This document shows positions 7,539 to 15,737 of a DNA stretch of 30,290 nt, piece after piece. The DNA comes from Actinomadura_C sp036008685 (GTDB taxonomy: Bacteria; Actinomycetota; Actinomycetes; Streptosporangiales; Streptosporangiaceae). The stretch covers positions 1-30,290 of the forward strand of contig DASYNF010000136.1 of assembly GCA_036008685.1 (NCBI GenBank), given 5' to 3'. The position numbers were made by a program, and so were the translations under genes. Each line of letters begins with the position of its first letter. Positions within the stretch are counted from its first letter, which is position 1. The notes under the pieces were generated by a model. The model had not been told where the DNA came from. It searched no databases and was given only the letters and a program-made list of their open reading frames with translations.

Positions 7539-8048
7539 TCAGTGCGGCGTCGTGTCCTCTGCGTGGTCGTGCTCGGCGAGGCGCTTGCGCGACCGGTCGA
7601 TCTCGATCTCGGCCTCGGTCCGGCCGACCCAGCTCGCGCCCTCGACGGACTTGCCGGGCTCCAGGTCCTTGTACACCTCGAAGAAGTGCTGGATCTCCAA
7701 CCGGTCGAACTCCGGTACGTGGTGAATGTCCCGCAGGTGCTCGCAGCGCGGGTCGGTGGCCGGCACGCACAGCACCTTGTCGTCACCGCCGGCCTCGTCC
7801 TGCATGCGGAACATGCCGACCGTACGGCATCGGATGAGGCACCCGGGGAACGTCGGCTCCTGGAGGAGCACGAGAGCGTCGAGGGGGTCACCGTCCTCGC
7901 CGAGCGTGCCCTCGATGAAACCGTAGTCCGCGGGATACTGCGTCGAGGTGAACAGCATGCGGTCCAGCCGGATCCGGCCGGTCCGGTGGTCCATCTCGTA
8001 CTTGTTCCGCTGACCCTTGGGGATCTCGATCGTAACGTCGAATTCCAC
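7539..8048 (-). CDS. ppa: Inorganic pyrophosphatase (family I)
   Basis: It hydrolyses pyrophosphate to phosphate in the cytoplasm and so drives nucleic-acid, tRNA-charging and PRPP-using reactions. The sequence follows bacterial family I enzymes throughout: FDVTIEIPKGQRNKYE, then DYGFIEGTLGEDGDPLDALVLL with the metal-binding aspartates, and DDKVLCVPATDP, HFFEVYKDLEPGK. I place the start at GTG 8048 because family members begin at (M/V)EFDVTIE and GGAAGAGA lies just before it. ATG at 8063 is in frame, has GGAG 6 nt upstream and would add five residues. The gene is convergent with the NlpC/P60 gene and divergent from dacB, sharing a relatively AT-rich 100-bp upstream region. Confidence 0.97.
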   Translation of the reverse strand: MEFDVTIEIPKGQRNKYEMDHRTGRIRLDRMLFTSTQYPADYGFIEGTLGEDGDPLDALVLLQEPTFPGCLIRCRTVGMFRMQDEAGGDDKVLCVPATDPRCEHLRDIHHVPEFDRLEIQHFFEVYKDLEPGKSVEGASWVGRTEAEIEIDRSRKRLAEHDHAEDTTPH

Positions 8049-8168
8049 TCTCTTCCTTTCCATCTGTTACTCCGCTCCCCCGCGCGGCTTATACCTGTCT
8101 AATGAAGTCTTGCCGTATATAAGGATGTCGCACGTCTAGCCGGGTCGTGTGAGCGGAGGGGTGGTCAC

Positions 8169-9533
8169 GTGCTGAGGCGAGATCGCATCGTGGCCGTGGT
8201 CACGATGTCGTTGCTCAACGTCTTCACGCTGCTGGCGGGGGTCGCGGTGGTCCGGTTCACGCCGCGCAGCGACCTGGAGCCGCAGCCGCCGAGCGTGGCC
8301 TCACGCCAGATCGTAAGGGTAGGAGCCGGTTCCCTGGCGCCCGCCCCGGATCCGGCCGCCCGGGTCCCGGGCGACGCCCTGGCCGTACAGCTCCTCGGGC
8401 TGCTGGGCGGCCGCGCCGCCGGCATCAACGCGGTGGTGATCGACGCCGCGACGCGGCGGACACTGTTCGATCAGCGGGCACAGGCGGCCGCGGTGCCGGC
8501 CTCCACCACGAAGGTGATGACCTCCACCGCCGTGCTCGCCGCGGTCGGGCCCGAACACCGGCTCACCACCAAGGTCGTCCAGGGCAGGGGCGGCGGCATC
8601 GTGCTCGTCGGCGGCGGCGACCCGACGCTGAGCACCCAGGCGGCCGGTGGTTATCCGGCCTACGCCTCACTGCCGGATCTCGCCAGGCGTACGGCCGGCG
8701 CCCTGAAGGCCGCGGGGACGACACAGGTACGGGTCGACTACGACGCGACCCTCTACCAGGGGCCCCGCACCGCGGCGGGCTGGAAGCCCAACTACCTCCC
8801 GGACGGGGAGGCCGCGCCCGTCACCGCGCTGATGGTCAACGAAGGCCGGGTCGCATCGGGCGTCAGGGCCCGGGTGGCCGATCCGCCCGGCGTGGCGACC
8901 CAGGTCTTCGCGCAGTGGCTCCGCCGGTACGGGATCGTCGCCCAGCCGGGCGCCGCCGTCCAGGCCGGGCCCGGCGCGTCCCAGCTCGCCTCGGTGCAGT
9001 CCCCGCCGGTGTCCGTCCTCGTGGAGCACCTCATGACCGCCAGCGACAACGACCTCGCGGAGGCCATGGCCCGGCAGGTCGCCATCAAGCTCAAGCGCCC
9101 GGTGACCTTCGCCGGCGGCGGGCAGGCCGTACAGGAGACGCTGACCCGGCTCGGTGTGGGACAGGGGGTCCAGGTCTCCGACGGCAGCGGGCTGTCCACC
9201 CACAACCGGATCACCCCGATGGCCCTGGCGCGCGTCATCTCCCTGGCGGCGTCGGGCAAAAGGCCCGAGCTGCGGCCCGTGATCACCGGGCTGCCCGTGG
9301 CCGGGTTCTCCGGCACGCTCGCGAACCGCTACACCACGATCACCCTGCCCGGAGCCGGGATCGTACGGGCCAAGACCGGGACCCTCGACAACGTGAGCAC
9401 GCTCGCCGGCCTGACCTATGACCATGACGGCCGGTTGCTGGTGTTCGCGTTCATGGCGGGCACCGTGGATCCCAACGTCACCGAGCTCCTCGATCAGCTG
9501 GCCTCCACCATCGCCAGTTGTGGGTGTGGATGA
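8169..9533 (+). CDS. dacB: D-alanyl-D-alanine carboxypeptidase/endopeptidase, PBP4 (DacB) type
   Basis: The 454-residue protein starts at GTG with GGAGGGG 6-7 nt upstream. It has an N-terminal hydrophobic anchor or signal (about residues 8-30), so it acts at the outer face of the membrane. The three active-site motifs of S13 penicillin-binding proteins are present: S112-T-T-K115, S292-D-N294 and K402-T-G. The segment between SxxK and SxN includes IVLVGGGDPTLST, typical of PBP4. The enzyme trims or cleaves D-Ala-containing peptidoglycan cross-links. In actinobacteria dacB commonly precedes the metalloprotease, tilS and hpt genes, as here. Confidence 0.95.
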   Translation: MLRRDRIVAVVTMSLLNVFTLLAGVAVVRFTPRSDLEPQPPSVASRQIVRVGAGSLAPAPDPAARVPGDALAVQLLGLLGGRAAGINAVVIDAATRRTLFDQRAQAAAVPASTTKVMTSTAVLAAVGPEHRLTTKVVQGRGGGIVLVGGGDPTLSTQAAGGYPAYASLPDLARRTAGALKAAGTTQVRVDYDATLYQGPRTAAGWKPNYLPDGEAAPVTALMVNEGRVASGVRARVADPPGVATQVFAQWLRRYGIVAQPGAAVQAGPGASQLASVQSPPVSVLVEHLMTASDNDLAEAMARQVAIKLKRPVTFAGGGQAVQETLTRLGVGQGVQVSDGSGLSTHNRITPMALARVISLAASGKRPELRPVITGLPVAGFSGTLANRYTTITLPGAGIVRAKTGTLDNVSTLAGLTYDHDGRLLVFAFMAGTVDPNVTELLDQLASTIASCGCG

Positions 9534-9558
9534 GATGACCGTGGAGATAACGGGGACG

Positions 9559-9575
9559 CCGGTTCGTTGAACCGG
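9559..9575. other. Short perfect hairpin or palindrome downstream of dacB
   Basis: CCGGTTC-GTT-GAACCGG lies 25 nt after the dacB stop codon. It could be a terminator stem or an operator for the next gene. There is no T-tract. Confidence 0.4.
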
Positions 9576-9699
9576 AGGCGGGCGCGGTGGTGCTGCGACC
9601 GCCGACGAGAACGTACGGTGGAGTAATAACGCGAGTTGTCGGCGCGGCAGGTCGTGGCCGTAGGCGCGCTCAGGCGGGCCGTTACGAGCGGAGCGAGCA

Positions 9700-10959
9700 T
9701 TGACGACGATGATCGACTGGAATGTCGCTGTTCAGACCGGGACTCGCCTCGTGCGTCCGGGGCCGCAGGTCAGCCAGGCGGAGGCGCACGAGGTCGTCGA
9801 GGAGTTGCGGGAGCTCTCCAAGGTCGCCCAGGGACATGTCCGCAAATTCACCGGCATGGACGGTGAAGCGCATTCGGCTCCGGCCACCATCGTGGACCGG
9901 CCCGGCTGGATCCGTGCCAACGTCGACGGTTTCCGGGTCGTGCTCGAGCCCCTGATGGAACAGCTCTCCAGCAAGCGCGGCTCCGCGGCCGGCGGCGGCC
10001 CCGCCGGGTTCGTGCTGCAGGCGGTGGGCTCACGGGTCACCGGGATGCAGGTCGGCGCGATCCTCGCCTACATGGCCAGCCGGGTGCTCGGCCAGTACGA
10101 GCTCTTCCTGCCGCCGGACCCGTCCGGCCGCGCCCCTACGGGACGGCTCACCCTCGTGGCCCCCAACATCGTCCACGTCGAGAAGGAACTCGGCGTCGAC
10201 TCGCGGGACTTCCGGCTCTGGGTGTGCCTGCACGAGGAGACCCACCGCGCCCAGTTCACCGGCGTGGACTGGCTCCGGCCGTACGTGCAGGAGCAGATGA
10301 CGGAGTTCCTGCTCGCCTCGGACCTGGACCCCAGTGCCATGCTGGAGCGCCTGCGCGAGGCCGCCGACGCGGTGGTGGACGCCGTCCGCGGCGGCGACTC
10401 CAGCCTGATCGACGCGATCCAGTCGCCTGAACAACGCCGGATCCTCGACCGGCTCACCGCCGTGATGACCTTGGTCGAGGGGCACGGTGACTATGTGATG
10501 GACGCCGTCGGCCCGTCGGTCGTCCCCTCGGTGGCCGAGATCCGGGCACGGTTCCAGGGCCGTCGTGACGGCGGGTCCCGCATGGACAGGACCGTCCGGC
10601 GGCTGCTCGGCCTGGACCTCAAGATGAAGCAGTACGCCGAGGGGTCGCGGTTCGTCCGCCGGGTCGTCGCCGAGGTCGGCATGGACGGCTTCAACCTGGT
10701 GTGGAGCTCCCCCGAGACGCTGCCGAGCCATGACGAGCTGAAGGAGCCCGCGTCCTGGATCGCGCGGGTCGTCGGCACTCCGGCCATCTCGGGCCCGGAG
10801 ACGGCCGCGGGCGGCAATGGCGCCACGCGCCCGCCGGAACTCTCGAAGAAGCCGGGATCCCCGAAGAACGGGCCGGCGGAGGACGACCCTTCCCACGGCG
10901 GCCCGGCCGAGGACGACTCTGCGCACGGCGGCTCGCAGGAGCCCGGCACGCAGGCCTGA
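9700..10959 (+). CDS. Zinc-dependent metalloprotease, DUF2342 / F420-biosynthesis-associated family
   Basis: The TTG start at 9700 has GGAG 6 nt upstream (9690-9693); the ATG three codons later sits too far from it. The 419-residue protein has H178-E-x-x-H182 inside WVCLHEETHRAQF, the metalloprotease signature. It has WN at the N-terminus, a GxQVGAILAYMASRVLGQYELFLP segment and LVAPNI, all features of the actinobacterial family named for its occurrence with F420 genes. No F420 biosynthesis gene is in this window. The last 60 residues are an acidic, Gly/Pro-rich tail with two imperfect PAEDD-HGG repeats. The substrate is unknown. It lies between dacB and tilS, a widely conserved order. Confidence 0.85.
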   Translation: MTTMIDWNVAVQTGTRLVRPGPQVSQAEAHEVVEELRELSKVAQGHVRKFTGMDGEAHSAPATIVDRPGWIRANVDGFRVVLEPLMEQLSSKRGSAAGGGPAGFVLQAVGSRVTGMQVGAILAYMASRVLGQYELFLPPDPSGRAPTGRLTLVAPNIVHVEKELGVDSRDFRLWVCLHEETHRAQFTGVDWLRPYVQEQMTEFLLASDLDPSAMLERLREAADAVVDAVRGGDSSLIDAIQSPEQRRILDRLTAVMTLVEGHGDYVMDAVGPSVVPSVAEIRARFQGRRDGGSRMDRTVRRLLGLDLKMKQYAEGSRFVRRVVAEVGMDGFNLVWSSPETLPSHDELKEPASWIARVVGTPAISGPETAAGGNGATRPPELSKKPGSPKNGPAEDDPSHGGPAEDDSAHGGSQEPGTQA

Positions 10960-11037
10960 GTCCTCGTCATCGGCCCGCACGGGACCTCCGTCTCGTCGGC
11001 ACCTCCGACCCAGAGCCTTACAAGGAACGAAGAACCC

Positions 11038-12105
11038 ATGGGTGGACCGGATCCGGCCATCGCGGCGGTGCGGCTGGCGGTGCGCAAAGCGCTGCGGGAG
11101 ATCGGCCCCGGCGGCACGGTCATGGCGGCCTGCAGTGGCGGCGCGGACTCGCTGGCACTGGCCGCCGCGCTGGCCTTCGAGGCCGCCAGGTCCACGACCA
11201 GGGCCGGAGGCGTCACCGTCGACCACGGCCTGCAGGACGGCTCGGCCGAGCGTGCCGCCACGGTCGCCGCGACCTTGCGGGGCCTCGGGCTCGATCCGGT
11301 GGAGTCGGCCGCGGTGACGGTCGGCCGGTCGGGCGGCCCTGAGGCGGCGGCCCGGGCCGCGCGTTACGAGGCCCTGGACGAGACGGCCGTACGGCTGGGC
11401 GCCACGATCCTGCTCGGCCACACCTCCGGCGACCAGGCCGAGACCGTGCTGCTCGGGCTGGCCAGGGGGTCGGGAGCCCGGTCGCTCGCGGGCATGCCCC
11501 CGCGGTTCACCCGGGGCCGCGCCGGTTATCTCCGTCCGCTGCTCGAGCTCGACCGGGCCACCACGCGTCGTGCCTGCCTGGCCATGGGCCTCGACCCCTG
11601 GGACGACCCGCACAACGAAGACCCGTCCTTCACCCGGGTCCGGGTACGCCGCGACGCCCTCCCGGCGCTGGAAAAGGCGCTCGGTCCCGGAGTCCCGGAG
11701 GCACTGGCCCGTACGGCCGTCATGCTGCGCGAGGACGCCGACGCCCTCGACGCCTGGGCCGACGGGGTCATCGCCGATCTGGTCCTCGGTCCCGGGGCCG
11801 GAGGTCCCGTCACCGGAGTGACGCCCGAGGGCACGGCGGCTCGCGCACCGGTCACAGGGCCGTCCGCTCCGGCAGTGGACGTCGCGGCCCTCGCGGAGCT
11901 GCCGCGGGCCGTCCGTACCCGGGTTCTACGGCGCGTGGCCATCGCGGCGGGCAGCCCGGCGGGCACCCTGGCCAGGGTGCACGTCGACGCGGTGGATCGG
12001 TTGGTCACCGGCTGGCGTGGTCAGCAGCATGTGGACTTGCCCGGTAACGTCCGGGTGTTCCGACGGTGTGGCAGGCTGCTATTCGGCCGGTCCGAATCCG
12101 CGTGA
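11038..12105 (+). CDS. tilS: tRNA(Ile)-lysidine synthetase
   Basis: It uses ATP to attach lysine to the wobble cytidine of tRNA-Ile(CAU), changing both codon reading and charging identity. The 355-residue sequence has the N-type PP-loop S33-GGADS38, followed by VDHGLQDGS, GHTSGDQAETVLLGLARGSG, and RPLLELDRATTR with WDDPHNEDPSFTRVRVR, the hallmark TilS sequence. The start is ATG with AAGGAA about 10 nt upstream. It lies 78 nt after the metalloprotease gene and 90 nt before hpt; the tilS-hpt-ftsH order is conserved in many bacteria. Confidence 0.96.
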   Translation: MGGPDPAIAAVRLAVRKALREIGPGGTVMAACSGGADSLALAAALAFEAARSTTRAGGVTVDHGLQDGSAERAATVAATLRGLGLDPVESAAVTVGRSGGPEAAARAARYEALDETAVRLGATILLGHTSGDQAETVLLGLARGSGARSLAGMPPRFTRGRAGYLRPLLELDRATTRRACLAMGLDPWDDPHNEDPSFTRVRVRRDALPALEKALGPGVPEALARTAVMLREDADALDAWADGVIADLVLGPGAGGPVTGVTPEGTAARAPVTGPSAPAVDVAALAELPRAVRTRVLRRVAIAAGSPAGTLARVHVDAVDRLVTGWRGQQHVDLPGNVRVFRRCGRLLFGRSESA

Positions 12106-12195
12106 TCTCGATCAGGTCGGTGATCTGTATTCGAGCGCGGCGGACAACCGGAGGCGAGCGTTCAATATCGGGTCGATTGTGGAAGGTGTTTCAGC

Positions 12196-12795
12196 GTGGA
12201 CGAGAAGGACCTGGGTGTCGATCTCGCGAGTGTGCTGATCTCTGAGGATCGGCTGCAGGCGAAGATCCAGGAGTTGGCGGCGAAGGTCGACGCCGACTAC
12301 GCGGGCCAGGACCTGTTGCTCGTGGGCGTGCTCAAGGGTGCGGTCATGGTGATGGCCGACCTGGCCAGAGCACTGCATTCTCCGGTCGCGATGGACTGGA
12401 TGGCGGTGTCGTCCTATGGGTCGGGGACCAAGTCGTCGGGCGTGGTGCGGATCCTGAAGGACCTCGACGCCGACATCATGGGCCGCCATGTGCTCATCGT
12501 GGAGGACATCGTGGATTCGGGGCTGACGCTGTCCTGGCTGGTCAGCAACCTCCAGTCGCGCGGACCCGCCTCACTGGAGATCTTCGCGCTGATGCGCAAG
12601 CCCGAGGCGGTCAAGACCGAGGTCGATGTGAAGTACATCGGCTTCGACATCCCCAACGAGTTCGTCATCGGCTACGGGCTGGACTACTCGGAGCGCTACC
12701 GGAACCTGCCTTTCGTCGGGACGCTGGCGCCCCATGTTTACGGCGGGACAGTGGAAACCGGCGATGGGGAACAAGCAGGCCAGGCGCATCGTTAA
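12196..12795 (+). CDS. hpt: Hypoxanthine phosphoribosyltransferase
   Basis: It salvages hypoxanthine (and usually guanine) with PRPP to make IMP or GMP. It is 199 residues, starting at GTG with GGAAGG 9 nt upstream. The PRPP-binding loop VLIVEDIVDSGLTLSWL is at residues 99-115. LLVGVLKGAVMVMADL and the C-terminal FVIGYGLDYSERYRNLPFVG are also family hallmarks. The gene sits between tilS and ftsH as in many Gram-positive bacteria. Confidence 0.97.
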   Translation: MDEKDLGVDLASVLISEDRLQAKIQELAAKVDADYAGQDLLLVGVLKGAVMVMADLARALHSPVAMDWMAVSSYGSGTKSSGVVRILKDLDADIMGRHVLIVEDIVDSGLTLSWLVSNLQSRGPASLEIFALMRKPEAVKTEVDVKYIGFDIPNEFVIGYGLDYSERYRNLPFVGTLAPHVYGGTVETGDGEQAGQAHR

Positions 12796-12956
12796 TAGTC
12801 TGGAAGTGGGTACGTGCTGATCACCGGCTGCAGGTCCGCTGTCGGCGGTGTACCTTCGGTATCCCGGCTGCGAAGCGGGGTAACCAGTGAGGGACGCCGT
12901 CTCGGCGGGCTGCCAGGGTCCGGTGAGGTTCGCAGATGTTGGTCAGGAGGGACGGG

Positions 12957-12969
12957 CCCCATCACGGGG
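12957..12969 (+). other. Small hairpin between a distant Shine-Dalgarno and the ftsH start
   Basis: CCCC (12957-12960) and GGGG (12966-12969) can pair across ATCAC. GGAGG at 12946-12950 lies 30 nt before the ftsH ATG, and an in-frame TAA directly precedes that ATG. Folding this stem would bring GGAGG nearer to the start. Confidence 0.3.
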
Positions 12970-12980
12970 TTACCGAATAA

Positions 12981-14990
12981 ATGGACGTGAAGCGCTACTT
13001 TCGCGGACCGCTGCTGTGGGTCCTGCTGTTCGGTCTCTTGGTCGCCCTTGTCATGTGGGGGGTCAACCCCAGCGGCTCTTACCGCAAGACTGACACTGCC
13101 AAGGTGATCCAGGAGATCCAGAGCGGTCAGGTCCACTCGGCCAAGGTTATCGACAAGGACCAGCGGATCGAGGTCACTCTCAACGACAAGAACAGGACCC
13201 AGCAGCAGGCTTCATGGGTCGACGGCCAGGGTGTGAAGCTGCAGGAGATGCTGCAGGACCAATACCAGGCCGGCAAGCTCAAGGGCGGCTACAACGTAGA
13301 GGTGCCCAAGCAGAGCTTCTTTTTGAACCTGCTCTTCAGCCTGCTGCCGATCGTCGTCGTCGTGCTGATCTTCTTGTTCATCATGAACCAGATGCAGGGC
13401 GGCGGCTCACGAGTGATGAACTTCGGCAAGTCGAAGGCCAAACTCATCACCAAGGACACGCCCAAGACCACGTTCTCCGACGTGGCGGGTGTGGACGAGG
13501 CCATCGAGGAACTGCAGGAGATCAAGGACTTCCTGCAGAACCCGGCGAAGTTCCAGGCCATCGGCGCCAAGATCCCCAAGGGTGTGCTGCTGTACGGCCC
13601 GCCTGGAACCGGTAAGACCCTGCTCGCCCGCGCCGTCGCGGGAGAGGCCGGGGTGCCGTTCTATTCGATTTCCGGTTCGGACTTCGTCGAGATGTTCGTC
13701 GGTGTCGGCGCGTCCCGGGTCCGTGACCTGTTCGAGCAGGCCAAGACCAACGCCCCGGCGATCATCTTCATCGACGAGATCGACGCGGTGGGCCGTCACC
13801 GTGGCGCCGGTCTCGGCGGTGGTCACGACGAGCGCGAGCAGACGCTCAACCAGCTGCTCGTCGAGATGGACGGCTTCGACGTCAAGGGCGGGGTCATCCT
13901 GATCGCCGCGACGAACCGTCCCGACATCCTCGACCCGGCCCTCCTGCGCCCGGGCCGCTTCGACCGGCAGGTCGTCATCGACCGTCCGGATCTGGAGGGC
14001 CGCAAGGGCATCCTGCGCGTGCACGGCCAGGGCAAGCCGTTCACGCCGGACGTCGACCTCGACATCATCGCCCGGCGCACGCCCGGCTTCACGGGCGCCG
14101 ATCTCGCCAACGTCATCAACGAGGCGGCGCTGCTCACGGCCCGCTTCGACCGGAAGCAGATCGACATGGCCACGCTCGAGGAGGCGATCGACCGCGTCAT
14201 GGCGGGCCCGGAGCGCAAGTCCCGGGTCATGTCCGAGTCGGAGAAGAAGATCATCGCCTACCACGAGGGCGGGCACGCTCTGGTGGCGCACGCGCTGCCG
14301 AACGCCGACCCCGTGCACAAGGTGACGATCCTGCCCCGCGGCCGGGCCCTGGGTTACACCATGACCCTGCCGATGGAGGACAAGTTCCTCACCACCCGTT
14401 CGGAGATGAACGACCAGCTCGCGATGCTGCTGGGCGGCCGTACGGCCGAGGAGCTGGTCTTCCACGAGCCGACCACCGGTGCGTCCAACGACATCGAGAA
14501 GGCCACCTCGATCGCCCGCAACATGGTGACCGAGTACGGCATGAGCGAGCGGCTCGGCGCCCGCAGGTTCGGGACCGGCGCGGGTGAGGTCTTCCTCGGC
14601 CGCGACGTGGGTCATGAGCGTGACTACTCCGAGGACATCGCCTCGGCGATCGACGACGAGGTGCGGCGCTACATCGAGTCCGCACACGACGTCGCCTGGG
14701 AGATCCTGGTCGAATACCGGAACGTCCTCGACGACCTGGTGCTCAGGCTCATGGACAAGGAGACCCTGACCAAGGACGAGGTGCTCGACGTCTTCGCCCC
14801 GGTCACCAAGCGGCCGTTCGAGAAGTCCTACACGGGCTATGGCAAGCGGGTGCCCTCGGACCGGCCTCCGGTGCTCACGCCCAAGGAGCTGGCTCTCATG
14901 GGCCCCAAGGACGTGCAGGACCTGACCTCCGGCAACGGACAGGGCAGCGGCATGGTCAAGAAGCCGACGGTTGACGAGCAGGAGAGCTGA
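12981..14990 (+). CDS. ftsH: ATP-dependent zinc metalloprotease FtsH
   Basis: This is a membrane-anchored AAA+ protease that extracts and degrades damaged membrane proteins and short-lived regulators. The 669 residues are laid out as TM1 (about 11-28), an extracytoplasmic loop, TM2 (about 113-136), and the AAA domain with Walker A GPPGTGKT (206-213), Walker B IIFIDEIDAVG and second-region-of-homology ATNRPDILDPALLRPGRFDR. The peptidase domain has zinc motif H428-EGGH432. Length and C-terminus are usual for actinobacteria. The ATG is fixed by an in-frame stop immediately upstream, although it lacks a well-placed Shine-Dalgarno. The stop lies next to the folE start, so the two are probably co-transcribed. 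Confidence 0.98.
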   Translation: MDVKRYFRGPLLWVLLFGLLVALVMWGVNPSGSYRKTDTAKVIQEIQSGQVHSAKVIDKDQRIEVTLNDKNRTQQQASWVDGQGVKLQEMLQDQYQAGKLKGGYNVEVPKQSFFLNLLFSLLPIVVVVLIFLFIMNQMQGGGSRVMNFGKSKAKLITKDTPKTTFSDVAGVDEAIEELQEIKDFLQNPAKFQAIGAKIPKGVLLYGPPGTGKTLLARAVAGEAGVPFYSISGSDFVEMFVGVGASRVRDLFEQAKTNAPAIIFIDEIDAVGRHRGAGLGGGHDEREQTLNQLLVEMDGFDVKGGVILIAATNRPDILDPALLRPGRFDRQVVIDRPDLEGRKGILRVHGQGKPFTPDVDLDIIARRTPGFTGADLANVINEAALLTARFDRKQIDMATLEEAIDRVMAGPERKSRVMSESEKKIIAYHEGGHALVAHALPNADPVHKVTILPRGRALGYTMTLPMEDKFLTTRSEMNDQLAMLLGGRTAEELVFHEPTTGASNDIEKATSIARNMVTEYGMSERLGARRFGTGAGEVFLGRDVGHERDYSEDIASAIDDEVRRYIESAHDVAWEILVEYRNVLDDLVLRLMDKETLTKDEVLDVFAPVTKRPFEKSYTGYGKRVPSDRPPVLTPKELALMGPKDVQDLTSGNGQGSGMVKKPTVDEQES

Positions 14991-14997
14991 GCCGACC

Positions 14998-15615
14998 TTG
15001 GTAACGCCGGAAGACGAGTTCACCGGCACAGGGCCGACTCCGCCGGAGTTCGACCACGCGCGAATCGAGCGGGCGGTGCGCGAGATCCTGATCGGGATCG
15101 GGGAAGACCCCGATCGCGACGGTCTCGTCGCAACGCCCGCTCGGGTCGCGCGGGCCTACGCCGAGCAGTTCGCGGGCCTGCGCCAGCGTCCCGAAGACGT
15201 CCTCACCACGGTCTTCGACGCCAACCACGACGAGATGGTCCTGGTCAAGGACATCGAGGTCTATTCGATCTGTGAGCACCATCTGGTGCCGTTCCACGGC
15301 GTGGCCCACGTCGGCTACATCCCCAACGACAAGGGCCACATCACCGGGCTGTCCAAGCTCGCCCGGCTGGTGGACGTCTATGCCCGCCGGCCGCAGGTGC
15401 AGGAGCGCATGACGAGCGAAATCGCCGACGCGATCATGAACGTCCTGGAGCCGCGCGGCGCGATCGTGGTGATCGAGGCCGAGCATCTGTGCATGACCAT
15501 GCGCGGTGTCCGCAAGCCGGGGGCCAAGACCGTCACCTCCGCCGTGCGAGGGGACTTCCGGGATTCGGACAAGACCCGCGCGGAGGCCATGAGCTTGATC
15601 CTCGGCCGTTTCTGA
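14998..15615 (+). CDS. folE: GTP cyclohydrolase I
   Basis: It converts GTP to dihydroneopterin triphosphate, the first step of folate synthesis. Zinc and active-site sequences are complete: YSICEHHLVPFHG, GLSKLARLVDVYARRPQVQERMT and HLCMTMRGVRKPGA. The start is uncertain. TTG 14998, 7 nt after the ftsH stop, has GGAGAG (14981-14986) about 11 nt upstream and gives about 205 residues. TTG 14971 is in frame, overlaps the ftsH end and lacks a good ribosome site. Either way it is closely coupled to ftsH and heads the fol cluster. Confidence 0.96.
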   Translation: MVTPEDEFTGTGPTPPEFDHARIERAVREILIGIGEDPDRDGLVATPARVARAYAEQFAGLRQRPEDVLTTVFDANHDEMVLVKDIEVYSICEHHLVPFHGVAHVGYIPNDKGHITGLSKLARLVDVYARRPQVQERMTSEIADAIMNVLEPRGAIVVIEAEHLCMTMRGVRKPGAKTVTSAVRGDFRDSDKTRAEAMSLILGRF

Positions 15616-15633
15616 GCCCCGGGGCAGGGTATT

Positions 15634-15664
15634 TTGGGCCGGGCGACCGGTCGGCATCTACGCT
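15634..15664 (+). promoter_or_regulatory. Candidate promoter for a leaderless upstream ORF and the MprF-like gene
   Basis: TACGCT at 15659-15664 is a good -10, followed by exactly 6 nt and an ATG at 15671. TTGGGC at 15634-15639 is a possible -35 with a long 19-bp spacer. The site lies just after the folE stop and gives the MprF-like gene its own promoter inside the cluster. Confidence 0.5.
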
Positions 15665-15670
15665 GACCCG

Positions 15671-15736
15671 ATGGTCGCGTTGCCGGCGGTAAAGGTTGCC
15701 AAGCTGGGGGGCCGTATGGGTGGAGACCGAGCCTGA
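15671..15736 (+). CDS. Putative 21-codon leader ORF upstream of the MprF-like gene
   Basis: ATG at 15671 opens 21 codons (beginning MVALPAVKVAKLGG) ending in TGA at 15734-15736. That is one base before the ATG at 15738 of the next gene. Its own ATG sits at the expected transcription start of the TACGCT promoter, so it could be translated leaderlessly and re-initiate at the downstream gene. The peptide resembles nothing I recognise; coupling is inferred from geometry only. Confidence 0.4.
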   Translation: MVALPAVKVAKLGGRMGGDRA

Positions 15737-15737
15737 G

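Noticed and set aside
10030..11613. A 527-codon minus-strand frame across the metalloprotease and tilS
   Set aside because: It spans two well-supported plus-strand genes and has shadow composition.
13407..15029. A 540-codon minus-strand frame opposite ftsH
   Set aside because: ftsH on plus is complete and conserved; the minus frame is a codon-bias shadow.
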